A stretch of DNA of 35,849 nt from a virus: positions 1 to 35,849 of the IMG/VR virus record IMGVR_UViG_3300023196_000696; one strand, given 5' to 3'. Both the position numbers and the translations under genes were made by a program. The notes below the pieces were generated by a model. The model had not been told where the DNA came from and did no database searches. It saw only the letters and a list, made by a program, of their open reading frames with translations. Below, piece after piece: positions 5,610 to 10,627 of the stretch (the stretch's first letter is position 1; the number at the start of each line of letters is the position of its first letter).

Positions 5610-5630
5610 GCTCCATCAGGAGCTTTTTTT
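5610..5630 (+). terminator. leader terminator with an embedded ribosome site
   Basis: GCTCC (5610-5614), loop ATCA, GGAGC (5619-5623), then seven T (5624-5630). The stem is short but GC-rich and the T run is typical. The 3' arm contains AGGAG (5618-5622), which sits 8 bases before the ATG at 5631, so folding would also hide the ribosome site of the next gene. The same stem recurs at 5898-5920. Confidence 0.6.
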
Positions 5631-5855
5631 ATGTCTGGAGAAACCCCCGTGGTCCATATATTCAGAAAAACTACAAATACCCCCAAAAGATACTTTAGAA
5701 AAGAGTATAAATCACCCCTGTTGTATCAACGAGGAGAATATGTCATTACGAAAATCCCCCAGAAGCAGAAACCCGATAGCGATACAGCTGCTCTCATACA
5801 AAAGTTCCGTGAAGAAGAACAAAAAGAAAGAAATTCCAAGAAAAAGAAGAAATAA
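5631..5855 (+). CDS. 74-aa basic protein, first plus-strand gene
   Basis: Starts at the ATG directly after the T run, with AGGAG in the terminator stem at correct spacing. The 74-residue product is basic (TTNTPKRYFRKEY, SPLLYQRGEYVITKIPQ) with a charged helix ALIQKFREEEQKER and a final run of lysines. The sequence looks like a real small protein rather than noise and resembles small hypothetical proteins of marine phages. A competing frame, 5740-5877, has a good ribosome site (GAGGAG) but an odd low-complexity product. Function unknown. Confidence 0.55.
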   Translation: MSGETPVVHIFRKTTNTPKRYFRKEYKSPLLYQRGEYVITKIPQKQKPDSDTAALIQKFREEEQKERNSKKKKK

Positions 5856-5897
5856 GCCCCCTGGTATAAGGGCTTAAACCCTTGATTTTACTACGAT

Positions 5898-5920
5898 AGC
5901 TCCTATATGGAGCTTTTTTT
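5898..5920 (+). terminator. rho-independent terminator
   Basis: Stem AGCTCC (5898-5903) with GGAGCT (5909-5914), loop TATAT, and a T run 5914-5920. It is the same GCTCC/GGAGC stem plus seven T as at 5610-5630 and closes the short transcript carrying the 74-aa gene. Confidence 0.75.
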
Positions 5921-5984
5921 GTCTCTAAAGCAAGTAGCCGCCCTCTGGTATATGAAACTATTTACCTGATTTTAGGTCATTGCT

Positions 5985-5996
5985 GTACACGTGTAC
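5985..5996. repeat. perfect 12-bp palindrome GTACACGTGTAC
   Basis: GTACAC (5985-5990) followed directly by its reverse complement GTGTAC (5991-5996). It is flanked by an ACCT/AGGT inverted pair (5964-5976). A dimeric regulator could bind it; no promoter is clearly positioned around it. Confidence 0.5.
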
Positions 5997-6182
5997 GGGC
6001 ATACCCCCACTGGGTCATGCGTACCCTCTAAAATCACACAATATTTATATAATAAAATCAATGTGTTACCTAAGATAAAGCCTTTTATAGCCTTGTACAG
6101 CGACAAAGTTTTATTTTCGGTTAGCCTTAGCCACTTTTTTTCTTTAGCTCTGTATAAAAAGATTATAGGACTATGCAGGCAT

Positions 6183-6208
6183 GATTAATTTTGTACTTAA
6201 AATTAATC
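6183..6208. repeat. perfect 10-bp inverted repeat
   Basis: GATTAATTTT (6183-6192) and AAAATTAATC (6199-6208) flank a GTACTT loop. It lies immediately before the first TGTCAA-N4-TTGACA palindrome. No T run follows, so it is not a normal terminator; a protein site or cruciform is more likely. Confidence 0.7.
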
Positions 6209-6213
6209 TATAA

Positions 6214-6275
6214 CGTCAATTATTTGACTATATCTATGTCAATTTATTGGCAATAGATTTGTCAGATTATTGACA
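6214..6275. promoter_or_regulatory. array of three operator-like palindromes, 23-bp period
   Basis: Three sites fit TGTCAA-N4-TTGACA: 6214-6229 (CGTCAA/TTGACT), 6237-6252 (TGTCAA/TTGGCA) and 6260-6275 (TGTCAG/TTGACA). Their starts are exactly 23 bp apart, close to two helical turns, so bound dimers would lie on about the same DNA face. The third contains the -35 box of a candidate promoter (TTGACA 6270-6275, 18 bases, TATAGT 6294-6299). A fourth site lies at 6384-6399. Confidence 0.65.
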
Positions 6276-6299
6276 ATGCCTGCGGATGATAGATATAGT
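6270..6299 (+). promoter_or_regulatory. candidate promoter overlapping operator 3
   Basis: TTGACA (6270-6275), 18-base spacer, TATAGT (6294-6299). The -35 is the right half of the third palindrome, so a bound protein would compete with RNA polymerase. The -10 is only moderate. Confidence 0.35.
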
Positions 6300-6406
6300 C
6301 TTTAGTCCTTTGATAGTAGTACAAGTATGATAGTAACAGAATAATATCTGATAGTAATGTAAGCGAAAATTTTTATGATAGTTTGTCAATGTTTTGACTG
6401 ATAGTA
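6287..6406 (+). repeat. six TGATAGTA-type direct repeats
   Basis: Copies at 6287 (TGATAGAT), 6311, 6328 and 6349 (all TGATAGTA), 6376 (TGATAGTT) and 6399 (TGATAGTA), with steps of 24, 17, 21, 27 and 23 bp. All point the same way. The last one begins on the final base of the fourth palindrome (6384-6399). Inverted copies occur after the next gene at 7600-7689. Confidence 0.7.
6384..6399. promoter_or_regulatory. fourth TGTCAA-N4-TTGACA palindrome
   Basis: TGTCAA (6384-6389), TGTT, TTGACT (6394-6399). It lies 124 bp after the third copy and is wedged between two TGATAGT repeats, so the two repeat families are physically interleaved. Confidence 0.6.
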
Positions 6407-6490
6407 AGTCCTTGTATTTACTAGGTTTTATTTCTCGACGTCGTGGAATTTAATTCAATAAAATCAGCTACTTATAATTAATATTATTGT

Positions 6491-6519
6491 TTGCATAACT
6501 TGTCATAATTTCGTATATT
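6491..6519 (+). promoter_or_regulatory. early promoter P1 (TTGCAT-17-TATATT)
   Basis: TTGCAT (6491-6496), 17 bases, TATATT (6514-6519). It shares with three other promoters (7765, 8841, 9511) the preceding gT, the following AA, the exact spacing and a T/A-rich discriminator; with the 9511 promoter it also shares AACT after the -35 and ATTTCG before the -10. It should drive the 317-aa gene at 6580. Confidence 0.7.
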
Positions 6520-6579
6520 TAATTATGAGTTTTGAATTGTTCGAAACTCTTTAACTTAATATCTTTGAAAGGATATATT

Positions 6580-7533
6580 ATGACAAACTTAATAAACGAA
6601 GATTTCAAAAAATCAGTAATTGAAACTGATATTAATAAAATTAATCATATCATTGTTGGCGTTTTAAAGCCCATGTATGAGGGGGAAAAATCCCAAGCTA
6701 AGTTAGGCGTTACTCTTGGGCTTGCCGTCGCTGATTGGGTTGTGTTGGCTATGTCAGGAGAAAATACTGCAAACCAATTACCAACTCTAGACCAATGCAA
6801 GAGCCATTTAAAAGATTTAATAAAATCTTTTGTTCCTAAGGTTGAAAATGCAAAAGGTGAATCTGTGCCTGATATGAACGAGGTTAATAAATTAAATTCT
6901 CATGTTCAAGATGCTTGCAAAATGGCTCTCCTTGTTGCTGGTGCTAATACTGGATTTATTAAAGGTATCAGGAATGAAGAAAGAGCAGAGATTGTGCCAT
7001 TAAATAAAGCCTTTGATAATAAGGGAAAATTAAAAACTGGATTAGTTGAAGATATTTTCTGGAGTCCAATTTCTACTTTTCCAAGACGAAATGATGGCAC
7101 AGAAAAAGCCCCTATAGATGTAGAAAATTCTGCTGTTCATAGACCAACAACAATTAAATCTGTTCGTGATTGTTTTGGGGTTCATTTCGAGGGTAAAAAA
7201 TTAAACTCTGGAAGATATGCTTTAGATGTTATCAAAGACACAAGAGATAAAACGGAGCAAGGTTTTGTTTTAACGACTCCTGAGGGTGGTTTAAAAGTTT
7301 CAGGTTTAAAAGATGCTATTCAATTTATTACCAATAGATTTGAAGATGGCGACGTTGAAATGATGCTAGTTAAAGATGATAATTCTAGCAAAAATTGTTT
7401 AAATGCTATTGAACAATTTATCAAAGTATTTCAGCAAAAAAAATCAAATGCTTTAGCAGAGATTAAATCTTTAGAAGAAAATGAAAAAGCAGAAATAGAA
7501 ATGAAAAAAGCAAGATTTAAAAAATCAGCTTAA
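6580..7533 (+). CDS. 317-aa early protein of unknown function
   Basis: I start at the ATG at 6580 (MTNLINEDFKKSV), because AAAGGA lies a few bases upstream; a longer frame to 6532 has no ribosome site. The product is soluble and mixed-charge, with an N-terminal helical region (to about 150), a middle part containing FWSPISTFPRRNDG and HRPTTIKSVRDCFGVHFEGK (about 155-200), and a Lys/Glu-rich coiled tail from about residue 285 (IKSLEENEKAEIEMKKARF). No known domain is recognised. It stands alone between P1 and a strong terminator, flanked by TGATAGTA repeats on both sides in opposite orientation. It could be the protein that binds them, for example in replication start or early control; that is inference. 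Confidence 0.85.
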   Translation: MTNLINEDFKKSVIETDINKINHIIVGVLKPMYEGEKSQAKLGVTLGLAVADWVVLAMSGENTANQLPTLDQCKSHLKDLIKSFVPKVENAKGESVPDMNEVNKLNSHVQDACKMALLVAGANTGFIKGIRNEERAEIVPLNKAFDNKGKLKTGLVEDIFWSPISTFPRRNDGTEKAPIDVENSAVHRPTTIKSVRDCFGVHFEGKKLNSGRYALDVIKDTRDKTEQGFVLTTPEGGLKVSGLKDAIQFITNRFEDGDVEMMLVKDDNSSKNCLNAIEQFIKVFQQKKSNALAEIKSLEENEKAEIEMKKARFKKSA

Positions 7534-7548
7534 AAAACTTTATTCCCC

Positions 7549-7586
7549 AAGCCCAAGATTATTAATTTAATCTTGGGCTTTTTTTT
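7549..7586 (+). terminator. strong rho-independent terminator
   Basis: A 13-bp perfect stem, AAGCCCAAGATTA (7549-7561) with TAATCTTGGGCTT (7568-7580), loop TTAATT, followed by a T run to 7586. It ends the transcript of the 317-aa gene 16 bases after its stop. Confidence 0.93.
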
Positions 7587-7599
7587 ATGTAATTTTAAT

Positions 7600-7689
7600 T
7601 ACTATCAAAATTTGTTTTTTGTTCCAAAAAACTATCATGGAATCCTTCGGATACCTTCTATCATATATGTTTAGTCGACACTACTATCA
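7600..7689 (-). repeat. four inverted TGATAGTA-type repeats
   Basis: On the plus strand these read TACTATCA (7600-7607), AACTATCA (7630-7637), TTCTATCA (7656-7663) and TACTATCA (7682-7689), that is TGATAGTA, TGATAGTT, TGATAGAA and TGATAGTA on the minus strand. They mirror the direct copies at 6287-6406 around the 317-aa gene. The remaining 7590-7830 gap holds only promoter P2. Confidence 0.65.
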
Positions 7690-7764
7690 GTGGCTGTGGC
7701 TTAATAAAGGAGAGGATTTTTAGTTCACATATTTTTTATACTTAGGTTGCCGCCACGACTCTGT

Positions 7765-7793
7765 TTGCTTAACTATGTTGTTATTGGTATTAT
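7765..7793 (+). promoter_or_regulatory. early promoter P2 (TTGCTT-17-TATTAT)
   Basis: TTGCTT (7765-7770), 17 bases, TATTAT (7788-7793) followed by TAAGGA. Same family as the promoters at 6491, 8841 and 9511. It precedes the run of five small genes starting at 7831. Confidence 0.7.
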
Positions 7794-7830
7794 TAAGGAT
7801 ACTAAAAATTAACTTTAACAAGGAGAAAAA

Positions 7831-8061
7831 ATGGAAGTGCAATACGTTGTTCAGTATCTCTGTGATGATTATGATTATGCCAGAAGTATGGCTACACCAG
7901 CACAGATAAAAAATGATACTGTTGAGTTCGTAACTTTATCTCGTTACAGAACTCGTGAGTTAGCCGAGCAAGGCTATGGTCGTTACATGAAAGTGTTTCA
8001 AAATCTATTTAGAATTACTATTGAGGAGGTCAACTATGACACCAGAGCTAAACGCTGTTAG
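7831..8061 (+). CDS. 76-aa early protein
   Basis: Good ribosome site (AAGGAG) before the ATG. The product (MEVQYVVQYLCDDYDYARSM) is a small alpha/beta-looking protein with an acidic Tyr-rich start and a helix RTRELAEQGYGRYMKVFQNL. No known domain. Its last 26 bases overlap the next gene, whose ribosome site (GAGGAGG) lies inside this one. First gene after promoter P2, so probably expressed early; host-takeover function is a guess. Confidence 0.85.
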   Translation: MEVQYVVQYLCDDYDYARSMATPAQIKNDTVEFVTLSRYRTRELAEQGYGRYMKVFQNLFRITIEEVNYDTRAKRC

Positions 8062-8236
8062 AGTCTATCGTATCATATATACGTCAGGCTCTAGTCCACA
8101 AGCCCACGAGTTTACCACAGATAAACCTATGGAAGCTCGAAGGAAGTATGAGTTTTTAACTTCAGATATTGCAAAAGATTTACTTCAAGCAAAGATTTTG
8201 TATTCTGGTTTCGATGGAGAATTAAGTCATGAATGA
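8036..8236 (+). CDS. 66-aa early protein
   Basis: The ATG at 8036 (MTPELNAVRVYRIIYT) is chosen over an earlier in-frame one at 8021 because GAGGAGG lies about six bases before it. The product looks like a beta-hairpin plus helix domain (YRIIYTSGSS, then TTDKPMEARRKYEFL and KDLLQAKILYSGF). It has similar size and design to its upstream neighbour (strand, turn, helix, strand), so the two may be paralogues. Its end overlaps the 28-aa membrane gene by 8 bases. Confidence 0.82.
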   Translation: MTPELNAVRVYRIIYTSGSSPQAHEFTTDKPMEARRKYEFLTSDIAKDLLQAKILYSGFDGELSHE

Positions 8237-8315
8237 GTGGCTTATAGCCCTGCTAATGTCAGTGGCTTTCGTGGGAGGTTTTATCGCAACCTTCTTACTT
8301 ATTGTACTTTATTAA
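8229..8315 (+). CDS. 28-aa membrane mini-protein
   Basis: A short frame, MNEWLIALLMSVAFVGG and onwards to LLIVLY, almost wholly hydrophobic and long enough for one membrane span (about residues 4-27). A GGAGA ribosome site lies 8 bases upstream, inside the preceding gene, and the start overlaps that gene's stop. Tiny membrane proteins in early phage regions often act on host membrane enzymes or exclusion of other phages, but nothing here fixes a role. Too short for usual cutoffs. Confidence 0.65.
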   Translation: MNEWLIALLMSVAFVGGFIATFLLIVLY

Positions 8316-8328
8316 CATAGGAGAAATC

Positions 8329-8601
8329 ATGAGTACATTCGATATAAATAAGTTTGATATTCGCAAACGTGAATATGATAACAAATACGTAATCTGGTCT
8401 AAACAGCGTTACGTTCACAATGATGGCAAATTGCCTGACACATTCAATGGCATACCATTAGTCGTTGTTAATTCACATCATGACGCCACAGAGTTTCTAA
8501 AGAAAGCTCAACAACACGCTGACAACTACCAAGAAGTTGCCAGTAAGTATGGCGTTCCTGATGAAGTTGAGCGTTTTGTAATAGGTGATACAAATGGCTA
8601 A
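8329..8601 (+). CDS. 90-aa early protein
   Basis: The start is ATG 8329 (MSTFDINKFDIRKREYDNKY), with GGAG seven bases before it; an upstream in-frame codon at 8302 lies inside the membrane mini-gene and lacks a ribosome site. The product has a charged N-terminus, then LPDTFNGIPLVVVNSHHDAT and a helix EFLKKAQQHADNYQEVASKY. No known domain. The stop overlaps the next ATG region by 8 bases. Confidence 0.82.
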   Translation: MSTFDINKFDIRKREYDNKYVIWSKQRYVHNDGKLPDTFNGIPLVVVNSHHDATEFLKKAQQHADNYQEVASKYGVPDEVERFVIGDTNG

Positions 8602-8806
8602 GTTCACACATAAACACTATGAGGAGATTGCCAAGATAATTGGCAACTCCAATATCTCTGATGCAGATGTTACTTTGCTGACTGGGTTCTTTAAAACAGA
8701 CAATCACAAATTTGACTGTGGTCGATTCCTAAATGCAATAGCAAAACAAAGAGATTCAAACTTCTGCAGTTCACTCGAAGGTTCGGTCACTCGCGACCAA
8801 CTATAA
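8594..8806 (+). CDS. 70-aa early protein
   Basis: I choose ATG 8594 (MAKFTHKHYEEIAKIIGN) over GTG 8585. The sequence pattern FTHKHYEEIAKIIG, then LLTGFFKTDNHKFDCGRFLN, is a small helical protein type that I recognise from many marine phages ('HYexIAxIi ... dNprFdxxrFxxA'), with no function assigned. The last 20 residues (RDSNFCSSLEGSVTRDQL) look less conserved. Last gene before the terminator at 8828. Confidence 0.85.
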   Translation: MAKFTHKHYEEIAKIIGNSNISDADVTLLTGFFKTDNHKFDCGRFLNAIAKQRDSNFCSSLEGSVTRDQL

Positions 8807-8827
8807 TCAATTCACACTCACAACACT

Positions 8828-8861
8828 AGCCCTGTCTTGTTTGCACAAGATGGGGCTTTTT
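8828..8861 (+). terminator. terminator with a promoter built into its hairpin
   Basis: A 13-pair stem (8828-8840 with 8845-8857, two G-U pairs), TTGC loop and a T run to 8861. The loop and first bases of the 3' arm are TTGCAC, the -35 box of promoter P3. One short element therefore stops the upstream operon and starts the next. Confidence 0.85.
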
Positions 8862-8869
8862 GCTATTAT
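8841..8869 (+). promoter_or_regulatory. early promoter P3 (TTGCAC-17-TATTAT)
   Basis: TTGCAC (8841-8846), 17 bases, TATTAT (8864-8869) followed by TAAGAA. It matches promoters at 6491, 7765 and 9511 in the -35 element and spacing, although its spacer is made of terminator stem and T run. Confidence 0.65.
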
Positions 8870-8903
8870 TAAGAATAATCACAATAAAACAAGAGAGGAA
8901 CGT

Positions 8904-9152
8904 ATGTTTTATGAATGTAAGAAATGTGGGGATAACGTCCCAATCAAACGAAAGACTGTGGCAAAATTCTTCACTGATTATTGTGTTGGCTGTGCTTCTA
9001 CTATGGATTCTGGTATCAAAGCTATTTATTCGCTTGTACCTACCCATAAGGGAGCGTATCAACCAGTAACTAACAAGAAGCAAATTTATGATGCGACTTG
9101 TAATCCTAAAAACTTTGACTTTAACTTATCGGAGGCTTTAAATGGCAAATAG
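8904..9152 (+). CDS. 82-aa zinc-ribbon-like protein
   Basis: Start ATG 8904 follows GAGAGGAA. The product begins MFYECKKCGDNVPIKRKTVA and continues to FTDYCVGCASTMDSG: two CxxC pairs (residues 5 and 8, then 27 and 30) spaced as in a zinc ribbon. The rest (AIYSLVPTHKGAYQPVTNKK) is plain. Small zinc-ribbon proteins of phages often bind nucleic acid or host transcription machinery, but no family is recognised. It overlaps the next gene by 11 bases. Confidence 0.82.
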   Translation: MFYECKKCGDNVPIKRKTVAKFFTDYCVGCASTMDSGIKAIYSLVPTHKGAYQPVTNKKQIYDATCNPKNFDFNLSEALNGK

Positions 9153-9495
9153 AAGTTTGTTTGGTAAATCAACCAAACCAGAAAATGCGTACGCAACATA
9201 CAGAGTAGATAATCCTAGTAATGGTATGTACTTTGAATGGAGAGTGCTTAAGACTTATCAATCCAAAGAGAACGAGGATAAAAACCAATATGCTCGTTGG
9301 TATTGTGCAGTCAAATCCCCAATGACTCACGACCAGTGGGAGTATGGCGATACATACATCAAAGACATCATGTCTGTTGGTGCTAAACTTGTTAGTTCCA
9401 CTGGCAAGTGGCGTGAGCATTACAATGATGATTTGTTGTATAATGTTGCTGACAATCTCAAAAAAGTTGGCTTGAACGTAATCACATTCGATTAG
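9142..9495 (+). CDS. 117-aa conserved marine phage protein
   Basis: Ribosome site GGAGG before the ATG. The protein (MANRSLFGKSTKPENAYATY, then YFEWRVLKTYQSKENEDKNQ, then YARWYCAVKSPMTHDQWEYG) is a Trp/Tyr-rich beta-looking protein type that recurs in marine podovirus and cyanophage early regions as I recall. No function known. It is followed directly by a promoter and a tRNA gene. Confidence 0.88.
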   Translation: MANRSLFGKSTKPENAYATYRVDNPSNGMYFEWRVLKTYQSKENEDKNQYARWYCAVKSPMTHDQWEYGDTYIKDIMSVGAKLVSSTGKWREHYNDDLLYNVADNLKKVGLNVITFD

Positions 9496-9510
9496 CCACT
9501 ATTCACTTGT

Positions 9511-9539
9511 TTGCACAACTAAGTGCAATTTCGTATAAT
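9511..9539 (+). promoter_or_regulatory. early promoter P4 (TTGCAC-17-TATAAT)
   Basis: TTGCAC (9511-9516), 17 bases, a perfect TATAAT (9534-9539). The -35 box is also half of an inverted repeat, TTGCAC/GTGCAA (9511-9516 with 9523-9528). Transcription should begin near 9546, only a few bases before the tRNA. Confidence 0.85.
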
Positions 9540-9549
9540 TAAAGAAATC

Positions 9550-9623
9550 GGGAGTTTCGTCTAATGGAAAGACTCCAAGTTCCAACCTTGAAGATGTGGG
9601 TTCGATTCCTACAACTCCTGCCA
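9550..9623 (+). tRNA. tRNA-Trp (anticodon CCA), 3' CCA encoded
   Basis: A 74-base cloverleaf. Acceptor GGGAGTT (9550-9556) pairs with AACTCCT (9613-9619) with one G-U. D stem GTCT/AGAC (9559-9562, 9570-9573) with loop AATGGAA. Anticodon loop TTCCAAC (9580-9586) gives anticodon CCA at 9582-9584; its stem CCAAG/CTTGA has one mismatch at the base. T arm GTGGG-TTCGATT-CCTAC (9596-9612). Discriminator G73, as in bacterial tRNA-Trp, then encoded CCA (9621-9623). It reads UGG and lies directly after promoter P4. Confidence 0.9.
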
Positions 9624-9648
9624 ACAATTAAATAGAAAGGATAAGCTA

Positions 9649-10065
9649 ATGCCTAGAGCATTCAATGACTATGAAATTGTCATAGTCCAATATCGTACTC
9701 GCTCTGACGACATAACATTCCTCGGTGAGGTTATGGGTTACAGCGATAAGAAATATACAGTTCGTACACTTGCTTCACTTGATGGCTATTACAGAGTATC
9801 ATGTGACTTCTTCATTCAGTGTCATGTGTATGAACTTCGACGAGCTTCACAAGCTGACATTGATAATATGACAAACAAACAAAGAGCCGTTCTTAACGGT
9901 ATTTTGAAAGATTGGAGTTATTACGATGGTAATACTTATCGCAATGGCAGCATGAAGAAGGGTCTTGCATACACATCTTTCGCCTTAAAGCGATTGATTG
10001 ATGCAGACTACAAACGACGATACGCTCACACTAAACCAAGAGAAAGGAATCGCTATGTTTACTAG
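9649..10065 (+). CDS. 138-aa basic protein
   Basis: Ribosome site AAAGGA before the ATG. The product (MPRAFNDYEIVIVQYRTRSD) begins with a beta-rich half (FLGEVMGYSDKKYTVRTLAS, YRVSCDFFIQCHVYELRRAS) that may form a small barrel, followed by a helical basic half (MTNKQRAVLNGILKDWSYYD, LAYTSFALKRLIDADYKRRY). No known domain. Co-transcribed with the tRNA from P4. Its 3' end overlaps the next gene by 11 bases. Confidence 0.85.
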   Translation: MPRAFNDYEIVIVQYRTRSDDITFLGEVMGYSDKKYTVRTLASLDGYYRVSCDFFIQCHVYELRRASQADIDNMTNKQRAVLNGILKDWSYYDGNTYRNGSMKKGLAYTSFALKRLIDADYKRRYAHTKPRERNRYVY

Positions 10066-10627
10066 CACAGATAAAAAAGTCCCGACATATAATGTAGGGC
10101 AAACAATACAACGACGTCATGTATCAACTGGTCATGTATTTCGTTATACTCCTAGTAGTGGGGAAGGCTACATGTATGCTCACTTAGATATGTATCAAGG
10201 TGCATATTATTCTTTGAAGTTCAGCAGAAACGCTAAAGAAAATGCTACAGCAGTTCCTCTGAACTTTACATCAACTCCCTCTGGAAGTGACAGACTTAGT
10301 AATAATGTTCAGATTATTGGTCATTTTCAGTTTAATATTGACTTAAACCAAACACCTCTGTTGTCCACAATAAGTGGTGCAACTGATGGTCGTACTGTTA
10401 TTTCATTACGTGATGACGTTGATGATAAAGGCTATCCTCATCTGTACTTAGTGCTTGGTAGAACTCACACCAGTAGTAACGAGGCAACTAATGTGCTAAT
10501 TTTGCAGTTGACTAAAACAACTGGTAACAACACTCGAGAGTGGAGTGCTTTTCGTACATTGCCCCTCGATACTATGGTTGCAATTAGAGGTAATTCTGAT
10601 GTCACAATTTATGAAGGAGGTGAATGA
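10055..10627 (+). CDS. 190-aa protein of unknown function
   Basis: I start at ATG 10055 (MFTSTDKKVPTYNVGQTIQR), which follows AAAGGA; the frame is open further upstream, but that part lies in the previous gene. The product is rich in Thr, Ser and Asn with regular beta-like segments (TGHVFRYTPSSGEGYMYAHL, YSLKFSRNAKENATAVPLNF, HLYLVLGRTHTSS). It looks like a beta-sandwich or virion-surface type fold, but no family is recognised. The TGA overlaps the ATG of the large gene that follows. Confidence 0.82.
   Translation: MFTSTDKKVPTYNVGQTIQRRHVSTGHVFRYTPSSGEGYMYAHLDMYQGAYYSLKFSRNAKENATAVPLNFTSTPSGSDRLSNNVQIIGHFQFNIDLNQTPLLSTISGATDGRTVISLRDDVDDKGYPHLYLVLGRTHTSSNEATNVLILQLTKTTGNNTREWSAFRTLPLDTMVAIRGNSDVTIYEGGE

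Larger units (their letters stand above)
5921..6579. promoter_or_regulatory. 660-base non-coding control region
   Basis: No credible gene lies here. The region carries a 12-bp perfect palindrome (5985-5996), a 10-bp inverted repeat (6183-6208), four operator-like palindromes, six TGATAGTA-type repeats, a CGACGTCG palindrome (6436-6443), and promoter sequences, all listed separately. The density of short ordered repeats in AT-rich DNA before an early gene is what a replication origin or multi-operator switch looks like; which of the two cannot be decided from sequence alone. Confidence 0.7.

Noticed and set aside
5740-5877. A 45-codon plus-strand frame with a strong GAGGAG ribosome site.
   Set aside because: The product is low-complexity Arg/Lys/Ser, and it overlaps the more protein-like 5631-5855 frame. 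It cannot be fully excluded.
5991-6188. A 65-codon plus-strand frame in the control region.
   Set aside because: It has no ATG at the listed start, no ribosome site, an unlikely composition, and it lies in DNA rich in palindromes.
6287-6406. Evenly scattered 8-bp repeats as a possible CRISPR array.
   Set aside because: Repeats are only 8 bp, spacing varies from 17 to 27 bp, and no cas genes other than a lone Cas4-like nuclease are present.
9550-9623. tRNA-Trp as an integration attachment site.
   Set aside because: There is no integrase, excisionase or repeated tRNA end in the window, and the tRNA has its own promoter and full CCA end.
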